NCBI RefSeq assembly: GCF_000332455.1
Contig: NZ_AOGY02000065.1
Span: 218,589 to 282,588, forward strand
Origin: Leptospira vanthielii serovar Holland str. Waz Holland = ATCC 700522
GTDB taxonomy: Bacteria > Spirochaetota > Leptospiria > Leptospirales > Leptospiraceae
Length of the DNA: 64,000 nt
Direction: 5' to 3'
Position numbers and translations under genes: made by a program. Positions 27,543 to 35,934 of the stretch are shown piece by piece; the stretch's first letter is position 1, and each line of letters begins with the position of its first letter. Below the pieces are notes generated by a model. The model had not been told where the DNA came from, did no database searches, and saw nothing but the letters and a program-made list of their open reading frames with translations.

Positions 27543-28088
27543 ATGAAATTATTCATTCGCAGTTTGGTTTGTGGAGTTTTTCTTTTGCCGCTATTTATGG
27601 CTTGTGCTTCACAAGACACAAAGGATGTTTCTGATCCATCTAACCAAGATTCTAAAACAAACTCAAGAGCTGCCAATCTGGAAGATCCAGAAAAAGGTGG
27701 AAAGAAGTTTGGTTGTATCGAGGGAAACTGTGTGAATGGAATCGGTAAATATGTTTATGATAATGGCGATGTTTACACCGGATCTTTCAAAAACGACTTA
27801 CGAGAAGGCCCTGGAAGTTTTCTCTACTCTGACGGCGAAAAGTTTAGTGGTACATACATAGAAGATAAAAAACAAGGCCCCGGTGAATATAATTTCAAAA
27901 ACGGGGACAAGTATATTGGAGAATTTCAAAACGGACAAATCAACGGAAAAGGAACTTATAGTTTCAAAGATGGTAAGTCTGTTTCGGGTGATTTTACTTC
28001 TGATGGTCAGGAAGGTATCGGTGTACTTACCGATGATGGTAAAGCCAGGAATTGCAAAATCGCAGGAAGAAAACTTCTCTGCGAATAA
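27543..28088 (+). CDS. MORN-repeat lipoprotein
   Basis: A 181-residue lipoprotein: signal peptide, lipobox LFMAC (Cys21) and a polar linker to about residue 55. Then come MORN repeats about 23 residues long: YDNGDVYTGSFKNDLREGPG, YSDGEKFSGTYIEDKKQGPG, FKNGDKYIGEFQNGQINGKG and FKDGKSVSGDF. MORN repeats form a beta-hairpin ladder used in lipid or protein contacts. A short cysteine-bearing motif (GCIEGNCVNG) precedes the repeats and another Cys pair is near the C-terminus, so a disulphide is possible. The Shine-Dalgarno sequence is strong (TGGGGGAC). It is convergent with the M48 protease gene. Confidence 0.85.
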   Translation: MKLFIRSLVCGVFLLPLFMACASQDTKDVSDPSNQDSKTNSRAANLEDPEKGGKKFGCIEGNCVNGIGKYVYDNGDVYTGSFKNDLREGPGSFLYSDGEKFSGTYIEDKKQGPGEYNFKNGDKYIGEFQNGQINGKGTYSFKDGKSVSGDFTSDGQEGIGVLTDDGKARNCKIAGRKLLCE

Positions 28089-28096
28089 ATATCACC

Positions 28097-28873
28097 TTAC
28101 AATTGGCAGTTGGGACGTTTCCCTTCTGCTTTTGCCCGTTCCCATAAAACCATAGCATTCGGCATTGCCGCATTTAAGTGTTTCATTCTCGTGGCATCAG
28201 ATGGATGAGTTGATAATAACTCGTTTGGTTTGTTACCACCAAGAGCACTCATATTTTTCCAAAGTTCCACACTCTGTCTAGGATCAAATCCTGACTTTGC
28301 CATAAGTTCCAAACCAATCAAATCAGCTTCCGATTCATGTTCCCGAGAAAACGGTAATAAAATTCCAAATTTTGCCCCCATTCCCAGAGCTCCTGCAATT
28401 GTAGGTTTTCCAAGGCTTTCTAAAATTTTAACTGACCCACCAGCCAATTGGTTTTGAGATACACGTTCATTTCCATGGCGAGCAATCACATGACCTATTT
28501 CATGCCCTATTACAGCTGCTAATTGGTCTTTGTTTTTTGCGATTGAAAACATTCCTGTATAAACACCAATTTTCCCCCCGGGCAGAGCAAATGCATTGGG
28601 ATTGTTGTCTTTAAACACAACTACTTCCCAGGAATTTACTCCAGTTGTATCAGAGGTGACAGCTAATTGTGCAGACACAATGCAGTTTACATAAGTATTG
28701 GCGACCACGCTAGTATCGACAGGCGTTTTTGTCTTCATTTCTGAAAATGCTGAGGTTCCCATCTCATTCATTTCTGCATCTTTCACAAGTATGATTTGTT
28801 TTCTTCCTGTAGGAGAAGTGCTGCAGTGGATGAGGATTGTAAGCGTTAAAAAGTAAATTGAATTTCGAATCAT
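28097..28873 (-). CDS. M48-family zinc metalloprotease lipoprotein (LoiP/YcaL-like)
   Basis: A 258-residue protein with lipobox LIHC (Cys17) and the zinc motif HEIGH at residues 124-128, with the third ligand in REHESEADLIGLELM. SPTGRKQ just after the lipid anchor and PGGKIGVYTGMF before the active site are typical of the periplasmic M48 group LoiP/YcaL/BepA. It would degrade or help fold envelope proteins. Its ATG overlaps the stop of the EAL gene (TAATG), so the two are coupled. Confidence 0.92.
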   Translation of the reverse strand: MIRNSIYFLTLTILIHCSTSPTGRKQIILVKDAEMNEMGTSAFSEMKTKTPVDTSVVANTYVNCIVSAQLAVTSDTTGVNSWEVVVFKDNNPNAFALPGGKIGVYTGMFSIAKNKDQLAAVIGHEIGHVIARHGNERVSQNQLAGGSVKILESLGKPTIAGALGMGAKFGILLPFSREHESEADLIGLELMAKSGFDPRQSVELWKNMSALGGNKPNELLSTHPSDATRMKHLNAAMPNAMVLWERAKAEGKRPNCQL

Positions 28874-30981
28874 TATTTTTCCTGTTGTGAATAGAATTGA
28901 TGTATAAAAGGCACTACATCTTCGCTACCAATTGGTTTTGATAACCAATAACCTTGGATTTTGTCGCATTCATAAGATTTGAGAAGTTCCAATTGTTCTA
29001 ACTCCTCTACTCCTTCTGCCACTACCGAATAACCAAGATCATGCGCCATATTGATAATGGAAATTAATAAAAAACTTTCTTTAGATCCTTCCTCCACATT
29101 ATTAAGGAAAGATTTATCAATTTTTACAATGGATAACGGTAATTTTTCTAAATAAGAAAGGGAGGAAAATCCTGTTCCAAAATCATCTAAAGCAACCTTT
29201 ACGCCAATATCAATTAAATTGGAAAGTATCGGCACTGTTTCAGAAAGGTTTTTCATTGCCAAACTTTCTGTAATTTCAACTTGTAAGGAGGTGTATGGAA
29301 TCCCTCTTCTATTATGGAGGTCTACAATCCAATGGAAGATGTTTTGATCAAAAAAAACTTGTGGGCTTAAATTAACAGCTATGGAAATCGGTAGTCCTTG
29401 TTTGATTTGTACTTCTTCAATGACATTTGCAGCTTGTTCTAATACAAAACGAGTGATGGGAACGATGAGACCCGAGTCTTCCGCAAGGGGAATAAATTCT
29501 GCAGGAGAAACCATCCCCCTTTGGGGATGGCGCCAACGAACCAGTGCTTCCCAGTGACCGATTTTATTTTCTTTAAGATCTAAGATTGGTTGGTAGAAAA
29601 CAAAGATTTCATTGTGCGTTAATGCTTTCTTTAGATCATTTTGAATTTCTAGTTGGAAGTGGATTTTTTCCTGCATTGCTTGGTTAAAAACTGATACAGT
29701 TCCTACCTTCTGCGATTTAGCATGAAACATTGCAATTTCTGCATTTCTTAAAAGAACATCAGCATCTTTTCCGCCAAGTCCGAAAGCCGAGATCCCACAA
29801 GAAGCAGTTAGATAGATTTCATATCCTCCGAGTGGAATGGGATCGCCTAGTCGTTCGAGAAGTCTTAATGCATAATTTACTCCTTCATCGATGGCGAGAA
29901 GATGGGTGAGTAGAATCGAAAAGTTGTCTGCACCAAGCCTTGTGATGACAGCATCAGAATCCGAAAATTGTTTAAGTCTTTCAGAAAAGATAACGAGGAT
30001 TTGGTCTCCAGCATCATTTCCAAGCGAATGATTGATTCGTTTAAAGTTATCAATGTTGATACAAAATAAAATTGGATACCCTGTGTTCTTCATATTATAG
30101 GCGAAGATTTTTTGTTCAATCCTCGCAAGAAACAATGCTCGATTGGGTAGTCCAGTTAGATTGTCATAAAAAGCATCATGGGTTAATTGTTGTTCTGCGA
30201 GCTTTCTGTTGGTTATGTCATGATGGATTGCTATGTATTGAAATATGGATCCGTCTTGACCTGTAAACGGAACTATAGTTGTATCTGCCCAGTAATCACT
30301 ACCATCTTTTTTAATATTGCGTATTTCACCCCGCCATACTTTTCCTTTCTGAATTGTTTCCCAAATTTTAGTCCAATCGTCTTTGGTTTTGTCTGCGGAT
30401 TTGAGAATTCTATGGTTTTGTCCGATCAATTCTGAAACCGAATATCCGGTAGCTTTTGAAAAAGATTCGTTAACGTAAGTAATGATTCCATTCGCATCTG
30501 TAATCGAGACAATATTGGCTTGGTCTAAAGCAAATTTCTGGAGTTGGATTTCTTTTAAAGATTCATATAAGAAAGTCTCTGTAGTATTTTTTTCCTTTCT
30601 GTAGACAAGCTCCCGTCGTTCTCTTTCTAAAACCTCGGTTAATCGAAGAAGGTTTTTTCTATCAATTAGATCATTGACCCCAGACTTCATATAACTCAAG
30701 TTTTTCGAAAAGTCTTCTGGATCGCTAAGTAAAATGACTGGGATATCAATTTTTTTATCATTTAAGTATTGTAGGTAAATTGGAATTTCTGAATGGAATG
30801 GTTCTCTTGTGCTGCAGATGATGGCATCCCAGTCCTCTTCGTGTACAGTCGCTTCCCAGGATGCAAATGACTCCACTACTCGGTAAAGAGGACTTAGGCC
30901 GTTGGCCTTCATTTCTCTCACTAGGTCAAATACACTATTAGAATCGTTTTCGAGTATTAGAACGCTGATTGGAATGCCCAT
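28873..30981 (-). CDS. Pseudo-receiver-PAS-GGDEF(degenerate)-EAL protein, probable c-di-GMP phosphodiesterase
   Basis: A 702-residue cytoplasmic signalling protein. Residues 1-120 look like a receiver domain, but the phosphoacceptor position is Cys (WDAIICS), so it is probably a pseudo-receiver. A PAS domain follows (about 145-260: VSITDANGIITYVNESFS). The GGDEF domain (about 265-440) has GADNF at 350-354, lacking the catalytic Glu, so cyclase activity is unlikely. The EAL domain (about 445-695) is intact: WEALVRWRHP (EAL at 478-480), VNLSPQVF, EITES, LDDFGTGFSSL and VAEGVE. The net activity should be c-di-GMP hydrolysis, perhaps with GTP sensed by the degenerate GGDEF. It is coupled to the downstream M48 gene. 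Confidence 0.92.
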   Translation of the reverse strand: MGIPISVLILENDSNSVFDLVREMKANGLSPLYRVVESFASWEATVHEEDWDAIICSTREPFHSEIPIYLQYLNDKKIDIPVILLSDPEDFSKNLSYMKSGVNDLIDRKNLLRLTEVLERERRELVYRKEKNTTETFLYESLKEIQLQKFALDQANIVSITDANGIITYVNESFSKATGYSVSELIGQNHRILKSADKTKDDWTKIWETIQKGKVWRGEIRNIKKDGSDYWADTTIVPFTGQDGSIFQYIAIHHDITNRKLAEQQLTHDAFYDNLTGLPNRALFLARIEQKIFAYNMKNTGYPILFCINIDNFKRINHSLGNDAGDQILVIFSERLKQFSDSDAVITRLGADNFSILLTHLLAIDEGVNYALRLLERLGDPIPLGGYEIYLTASCGISAFGLGGKDADVLLRNAEIAMFHAKSQKVGTVSVFNQAMQEKIHFQLEIQNDLKKALTHNEIFVFYQPILDLKENKIGHWEALVRWRHPQRGMVSPAEFIPLAEDSGLIVPITRFVLEQAANVIEEVQIKQGLPISIAVNLSPQVFFDQNIFHWIVDLHNRRGIPYTSLQVEITESLAMKNLSETVPILSNLIDIGVKVALDDFGTGFSSLSYLEKLPLSIVKIDKSFLNNVEEGSKESFLLISIINMAHDLGYSVVAEGVEELEQLELLKSYECDKIQGYWLSKPIGSEDVVPFIHQFYSQQEK

Positions 30982-31055
30982 TGTATTTGCCGAACTCGGC
31001 TATCTCTCCCACTTATGTTTCGTATTTTTCTTAAAATCTCAACCTAAAAAAGATT

Positions 31056-31076
31056 CGAAATTTATTGGAAATTTCG
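31056..31076. repeat. Perfect 8-bp inverted repeat upstream of the EAL gene
   Basis: CGAAATTT at 31056-31063 is mirrored by AAATTTCG at 31069-31076 with a 5-base centre. It lies in the divergent space between the EAL gene start (30981) and the small ORF at 31090. It may be an operator for either gene; there is no following T-run in either direction to suggest a terminator. Confidence 0.4.
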
Positions 31077-31089
31077 TCTGATATTCCAC

Positions 31090-31269
31090 GTGCATCCGAA
31101 AACTTTCGAAACTACTTATATCAAAAAAGATTATTTAGAGCATGAACTAAGGAAATTACTCTTGGACATGAGTGATTTGGATTATAAAGGACTCAATGAA
31201 TACGACAAAGGTGGATACGATGGTTTCAACCAAGCGATCACTTTGGTTTTAAAAAGGCTACAAACCTAG
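31090..31269 (+). CDS. Small hypothetical protein, 59 residues
   Basis: A short frame from a GTG start, beginning MHPKTFETTYIKKDYLEHEL and ending ITLVLKRLQT. The composition is that of a folded helical protein: an amphipathic helix (EHELRKLLLDMSDL), a loop DYKGLNEYDKGGYDGF, and a second helix. Codon use resembles that of the surrounding genes, and the ORF fills most of an otherwise empty gap of nearly 400 bases. There is no clear Shine-Dalgarno sequence. No family recognised; the call rests on sequence quality and position only. Confidence 0.5.
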   Translation: MHPKTFETTYIKKDYLEHELRKLLLDMSDLDYKGLNEYDKGGYDGFNQAITLVLKRLQT

Positions 31270-31378
31270 GGTTTTTTCTAGTTAAAATGGCAGATGGGTG
31301 CAAGCGACAAGTTTCCACAAAAATTCTTTACAAAATTGGCAACTAAACAGATAGTATACGTGGCCAGTAGGAAGTTCA

Positions 31379-31702
31379 ATGAATTTCACAACAAAACAAG
31401 TTAAAAATCATACAGTTGTTACACTAGAGGGTTCCCTCGATATTTATTCTGCACCCGCACTTAAAAAAGAACTCCACAAAATCATCGATGACGGGGCTGA
31501 ATCAGTAGCAATTGATATGGTGAATATCAAACTATTGGATTCCTCCGGAATTGCTTTGCTTGCGAATCTTCAAAAGAAACTTAAGTCTGAAGAAGGGCAG
31601 TTTTTTCTTCTCAATGTCAGCCAGGATGTCATGGTAATTTTGAAACTGTCCAGTTTGGACAAATTCTTTACGATCCTCGGCGGAGAATCTGAACTTCCTT
31701 AA
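31379..31702 (+). CDS. STAS anti-sigma factor antagonist (SpoIIAA/RsbV-like)
   Basis: A 107-residue STAS protein. The strands FTTKQVKNHTVVTLEGSLDI and ESVAIDMVNIKLLDSSGIAL are classic, with the phosphorylatable serine in the DSSG motif. In its unphosphorylated form this family binds a serine kinase/anti-sigma factor and frees a partner. A good Shine-Dalgarno sequence (GTAGGAAG) precedes the ATG. It converges on an operon that includes a PP2C phosphatase of the RsbU type, a natural activator for it, although no RsbW-type kinase is in the window. Confidence 0.93.
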   Translation: MNFTTKQVKNHTVVTLEGSLDIYSAPALKKELHKIIDDGAESVAIDMVNIKLLDSSGIALLANLQKKLKSEEGQFFLLNVSQDVMVILKLSSLDKFFTILGGESELP

Positions 31703-31727
31703 ATTTAGAAATTTTTAGTTAAATCTC

Positions 31728-33281
31728 TCAGAGCCGGAAGAACTTCACTTCTCCCCGTACTACCGGCGCTTCAATTGATTTTGGTTTTGTCCAGTCTCCA
31801 GAACTATCTTGAATCCAACGACTCGATTCGGTTTGGGTTCCTGAACCTGTAATTAGTTTTACGTTACCACTTCGATCCCCGGATACTTGTACAGATACCA
31901 CCAAATCATAAGGAAGGTTTAACCCAAAGGAACCTAATTGTAATGTAGCAAGGTTTCCTTCAATCCGCACTTCATCGCAAACCACTTCTCTTCCATCCCT
32001 TAACTGCACTTTCAGTTTTAAAGGAGTTTGAGATACCTGTTTTTTTATAACAACTGGAGGACTTTGTTCGGTAGTTTTTAAAGTCACTTCTGGGGTTTCT
32101 GCAACCAGTGGAATCTTTTCTTCTGAGACTACAGCGGCTAATTTCGTAGTTTCACCTTTGGAATCTTCGAGAGACTCCCGAATGTTTTCTTTGATTTCAT
32201 TGAGTTCTTTTGTTTCTTCCACAGAAAGGTTGGATGCCGTTTCAGATTTTAACACCTTTTCTATGATGACCGGTTTTAGAACCAAACTTTTTCCTTCTTC
32301 GATATTCTCAGCTGCCTTGGAATCCCCTAGTTTGTTTGCTTCTTCTTTCGAAAAGGCTACAAGTGATTTGTTTTCTTGATAGAAATTTCCAATTAACAGT
32401 AAACGCCTATTAGCTCTAATGGCAACTTCTTTGTTTTGTTTTTGTTTGACGAGCTGAATGTATTCTTTTACGGCATTGGAAGTTTTACCTAACTCCTCCA
32501 TCGCCCGTGCCTTGATATAAGATTGGTCTTTTGTCAAATTGGGTAGACTTTCCAAAGTTTTTAAGGTTTCTTCATAGTCTCCACTTTGGAATAGAGAATA
32601 AGCCAATTCCTCTGGAGACTTCTTTTTATTTTTCAGTTCCTCTTTTTTCTTTTCACCTTCCTCTAAAAAACTAATGAGGAGGCTCGCGTTCTCGGCATAG
32701 TGAGTTCCGGGAAATAAATCGATGGCTTTGGTGAGTTTGAGAAAGGCCTTTTCTCTTTCTCCCATCATCACCAAACAGTATCCATGATGAAGGAGTGTGA
32801 ATGCCATTTCATCAGAAAGTGAAGAAGTGATCGCTTCTTCCAACTCTTGGTATTTTTTAGAAGCAATGGGATACTTTCGTGTTCTTTCCATATAGAACGC
32901 AAACTGCAATCGAATGATGGTTTTTTGTTGTTCTTCTAACTCCAACGCTGGTTTGAAATTTAGAAAACGAACTGAGTTAATGACATATAAACCAAAACGG
33001 TCTTGCCAGCTCATTTTTAAGTCCAAACCCTCTGTTTCGGAGTTCATAATCCCCGATTCGAGAATGTTGACTTTTACCTCAGACATATAATCATCTTTGG
33101 AAAGGAACATTTGTTTTAGTCGCTCTCTCAAAGTTTGAGAAGAGAGTTCGTAATTCATTAGCTGGTCTCGTAGAATCCCAAATCGCAGTTCCTGTAGTTT
33201 TACACTGACGATGGATTGAGAGGCCAAAGCGAAAAAGAAAAACAAAACAAAAAAAAGAGAGAAAAAGAAAAACTTTTTCAT
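31728..33281 (-). CDS. TPR-containing envelope protein of unknown function
   Basis: A 517-residue protein with an N-terminal hydrophobic segment (signal anchor, FFFFSLFFVLFFFFALASQ). Residues about 110-310 contain TPR-like helical pairs (MAFTLLHHGYCLVMMGEREK, LAYSLFQSGDYEETLKTLES). A charged low-complexity linker (about 315-415) joins to a small beta-rich C-terminal domain (KLKVQLRDGREVVCDEVRIE) and a polar tail. It may be a periplasmic scaffold. Its ATG overlaps the stop of the PP2C phosphatase gene by 4 bases, so it is likely to work with or be regulated with that phosphatase. Confidence 0.78.
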   Translation of the reverse strand: MKKFFFFSLFFVLFFFFALASQSIVSVKLQELRFGILRDQLMNYELSSQTLRERLKQMFLSKDDYMSEVKVNILESGIMNSETEGLDLKMSWQDRFGLYVINSVRFLNFKPALELEEQQKTIIRLQFAFYMERTRKYPIASKKYQELEEAITSSLSDEMAFTLLHHGYCLVMMGEREKAFLKLTKAIDLFPGTHYAENASLLISFLEEGEKKKEELKNKKKSPEELAYSLFQSGDYEETLKTLESLPNLTKDQSYIKARAMEELGKTSNAVKEYIQLVKQKQNKEVAIRANRRLLLIGNFYQENKSLVAFSKEEANKLGDSKAAENIEEGKSLVLKPVIIEKVLKSETASNLSVEETKELNEIKENIRESLEDSKGETTKLAAVVSEEKIPLVAETPEVTLKTTEQSPPVVIKKQVSQTPLKLKVQLRDGREVVCDEVRIEGNLATLQLGSFGLNLPYDLVVSVQVSGDRSGNVKLITGSGTQTESSRWIQDSSGDWTKPKSIEAPVVRGEVKFFRL

Positions 33282-34795
33282 TCTGGTACATCAAGGACAA
33301 TCATAGTCACATCATCCTTATATTCCTCATGTTTTTCTTCGAGTAGTGCCATTGCCTTTTCTACAATTTCTGCATTAGATAAATGAATGTTATCAAGAAC
33401 CACTTCGGTGAAACGTTCGAGTCCAAAAAGTCCCCCTTCTTTGATGGGAGTTTCCACCACACCATCCGTATAAAGAATGATTTTATCACCGGGAAGAACA
33501 GGAAAGGATTCTAAAGAGTATTGGATGTCATCACCCATACCAAGTGGTGGGCCTGAACTATCTACATAAGTAATTTGTTTTGTGGAAGGACGAATGATAA
33601 AGGGGGCGTTGTGGCCTGCATTTACAAATTTAACAACACCTGGTTCTTCAAAGACGACAAAAACTCCTGTGGCAAAAAAAGATGCTTGGAGGCGATTGGC
33701 TATAACTTCACCTAGTTGGTTGATTGCTTCTATGGCAGAATGGTTTTCTTTCATAATGGCTTGTAGGGACATTGCCATAACGACCGTTACAAGTGCCGCA
33801 GAAACACCATGGCCTGAAGCATCAGCTAAAAAGAATCCGTAATAATTTTGTTCGGGAAACTGGAAGTATTGGTACAAGTCGCCGGAAACTTCTCTCATAG
33901 GGCGATAGAGTTTTCCAATATTAAACTTTTTATACTTTTTCACGGAAGGTAAAAATAATTCTTGTACTTCTTTTCCAATCTGAAGTTCTTGATTGATTTC
34001 TTCATTTAGTCGAGTAATCGTTGTTACTTTGTTTTGGATTTCTTCTGCCATTAAATTGAATGACTTCCCCAAACTATCCAACTCATCATTACTTTTGAAA
34101 TCCCAAGTGACTCGGGATTGCAAATTCCCCGTTGCCATATCTTTTGAAGCAATTTCTAAGGATCCAACTCGTTTGAATATGGCTCGGTATACAAGGATTG
34201 CAAAAATAATATGAAATACAATTCCCCAAAGGACAGCATATCCAACTTGGATGTAGAGTTGTTTCAATCGGTCTTGGATTGAAGAGATATTGAAATGAGT
34301 GAATAAAAAAACTTCCTTGTTATCGGAGAGACGAATGGGTAAGAGAAAATCGACTGTGAAATCTGATTCGTTTAGATCTAAACTATACCGAGCCTTAAAG
34401 AGATTTCCTTCCTTATCGGAAGATACCTCTTTGGTTTTTTTTAAAACAGATTCTGTTATCTCTTTTACACCTGGACCAGACTCCGGTTCCGATAACACGA
34501 TTTTGCCATCAACATCAAAAATTGTAAATTTGTTGATTTCGTATAATTTTAGTGTTTTGCGGAAGACTTCAAAACTTTCATCCCTCTCCCCCGAAAGACC
34601 AATCGTTTGGATATCGGCAAGAATGGTATTGGCAAGGTTTTCTGACTGGAATTGAAAGTTCTTGAGAAGCAAATCAGATTGATTTTCGAAGATCATCACC
34701 GTAAAAAAGATGATATTGAGTAAGGCAAGAAGGGAATAAAAGAGTCCAATCTTAAAGCGTAAGGAATTCGTCGTTTTGATTTTGCTTTTGTTCAC
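33278..34795 (-). CDS. Membrane-bound PP2C (SpoIIE/RsbU-type) serine phosphatase with HAMP domain
   Basis: A 505-residue inner-membrane sensor phosphatase. TM1 (about 14-34), an extracytoplasmic sensor of about 150 residues, TM2 (about 185-207), a HAMP segment (about 208-260) and a short coiled coil lead to the PP2C domain. The metal-binding acids are present in REVSGDLYQYF, ADASGHGVSAAL, LYTDGVVE and DDVTMIVLD, with VNAGHNAPF between. It would dephosphorylate a STAS protein such as the DSSG protein at 31379-31702 in response to an external signal. It is coupled to the downstream TPR gene by a 4-base overlap. Confidence 0.93.
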   Translation of the reverse strand: MNKSKIKTTNSLRFKIGLFYSLLALLNIIFFTVMIFENQSDLLLKNFQFQSENLANTILADIQTIGLSGERDESFEVFRKTLKLYEINKFTIFDVDGKIVLSEPESGPGVKEITESVLKKTKEVSSDKEGNLFKARYSLDLNESDFTVDFLLPIRLSDNKEVFLFTHFNISSIQDRLKQLYIQVGYAVLWGIVFHIIFAILVYRAIFKRVGSLEIASKDMATGNLQSRVTWDFKSNDELDSLGKSFNLMAEEIQNKVTTITRLNEEINQELQIGKEVQELFLPSVKKYKKFNIGKLYRPMREVSGDLYQYFQFPEQNYYGFFLADASGHGVSAALVTVVMAMSLQAIMKENHSAIEAINQLGEVIANRLQASFFATGVFVVFEEPGVVKFVNAGHNAPFIIRPSTKQITYVDSSGPPLGMGDDIQYSLESFPVLPGDKIILYTDGVVETPIKEGGLFGLERFTEVVLDNIHLSNAEIVEKAMALLEEKHEEYKDDVTMIVLDVPE

Positions 34796-34823
34796 GGCAA
34801 TTACTAGTATTGTCGATAATTAA

Positions 34824-35924
34824 GTGATAGAAATCTATCACAAAATTGAGATTTTCCCATTGGTTTTAGGCATCCACATATCCTTCCCTTCCTGCTTGCG
34901 GGCCTCCCTTCTTACCTATTTCATAGTATTTAGTTTCTCAGCTCTTTCTGCCGACAAGATCCGGTTAAAATCAGGGGAAGTACTGAATGGAAAAGTGGTG
35001 AATGTGACCGCAAGTCATGTTGAATGGCAGGACCAGGGGAAACGTTATAAATTTTTAAATTCAGAGGTTTTGGGCATTGATGTTGGATACGATGGTCTTC
35101 CTGCTTGTGCCGATTACAAAACATTTGGTGAAGAAGATTGTGATTTGATTCTCACGAAACTTAACAAAACGACCGCAAGTTTTTCCAAAAAAAGTAGCCC
35201 ATTAGAGCTCGAGATAATTCCCATCAAAAAAATAGCAACGCTGAAAGTGAGTGCGGAATTTGGACTTCCTATGGAGCGTTACATTGATTCCGGTGTACGG
35301 GGAAAATGGATTTTTGCGGACAAAGAGATTGTTGGAAATTTTAAATCTCTAGAACGCGGTAAAATTACCATTGAGACAGAATCAAAAACTTTGGAATCCT
35401 TTGATACTTTGGATTTTCAATCCTTTGAGATCCAAAATAGATCAGTGATTGTCAAAGTAATCAAAGAAGAAACTCCCAAAGTCATTCCAGGTTATGCTCC
35501 CATCACAGAAAAAAGATACGGCAAAGCTGCTTTTATTTTTGGAGGAGCTTTACTTTCCGGCTTAGGAATGTTATACGAATACAATGCATCTGTAAATGCA
35601 ATTAATAAAGATATTGAATACATTCCTTCCGGAGACGGAAAAATATTTATTTTTGCTAATACCCTTAACACGGATAATTACGACTTTCACAGGCAACGTT
35701 TTCTTATCTATTCTGTGGTTTTCACTTCGATCATTACTTATAGTTTGATAGATAGTTTTTACTTGGGACCTATGGAGACAAAAAAGGAAAATACGAACGG
35801 AGTGTATTTGAAACCTTTTTTGGATATGAGACCAAACGTAAGTAGTTTAGGTCTTGGGTACCAACAGTTTCAAAAACCTAATGAAAGTTTTTTTTATGGG
35901 TTTAGTTTTGAATCTAAGTTTTAG
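34824..35924 (+). CDS. Conserved envelope protein of unknown function
   Basis: A 366-residue protein from a GTG start; an in-frame TTG at 34860 would still leave a complete signal peptide (ASLLTYFIVFSFSALSA), so the start is uncertain. The mature N-terminus DKIRLKSGEVLNGKVVNVTASHVEW resembles the small beta domain that opens many leptospiral surface or periplasmic proteins. Two hydrophobic stretches lie near residues 230-250 and 290-312. The C-terminus (YLKPFLDMR, GLGYQQF, FFYGFSFESKF) reads like beta strands ending in Phe, as in outer-membrane proteins. It is divergent from the PP2C gene. No family is recognised. Confidence 0.65.
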   Translation: MIEIYHKIEIFPLVLGIHISFPSCLRASLLTYFIVFSFSALSADKIRLKSGEVLNGKVVNVTASHVEWQDQGKRYKFLNSEVLGIDVGYDGLPACADYKTFGEEDCDLILTKLNKTTASFSKKSSPLELEIIPIKKIATLKVSAEFGLPMERYIDSGVRGKWIFADKEIVGNFKSLERGKITIETESKTLESFDTLDFQSFEIQNRSVIVKVIKEETPKVIPGYAPITEKRYGKAAFIFGGALLSGLGMLYEYNASVNAINKDIEYIPSGDGKIFIFANTLNTDNYDFHRQRFLIYSVVFTSIITYSLIDSFYLGPMETKKENTNGVYLKPFLDMRPNVSSLGLGYQQFQKPNESFFYGFSFESKF

Positions 35925-35934
35925 TTTTATTAAA

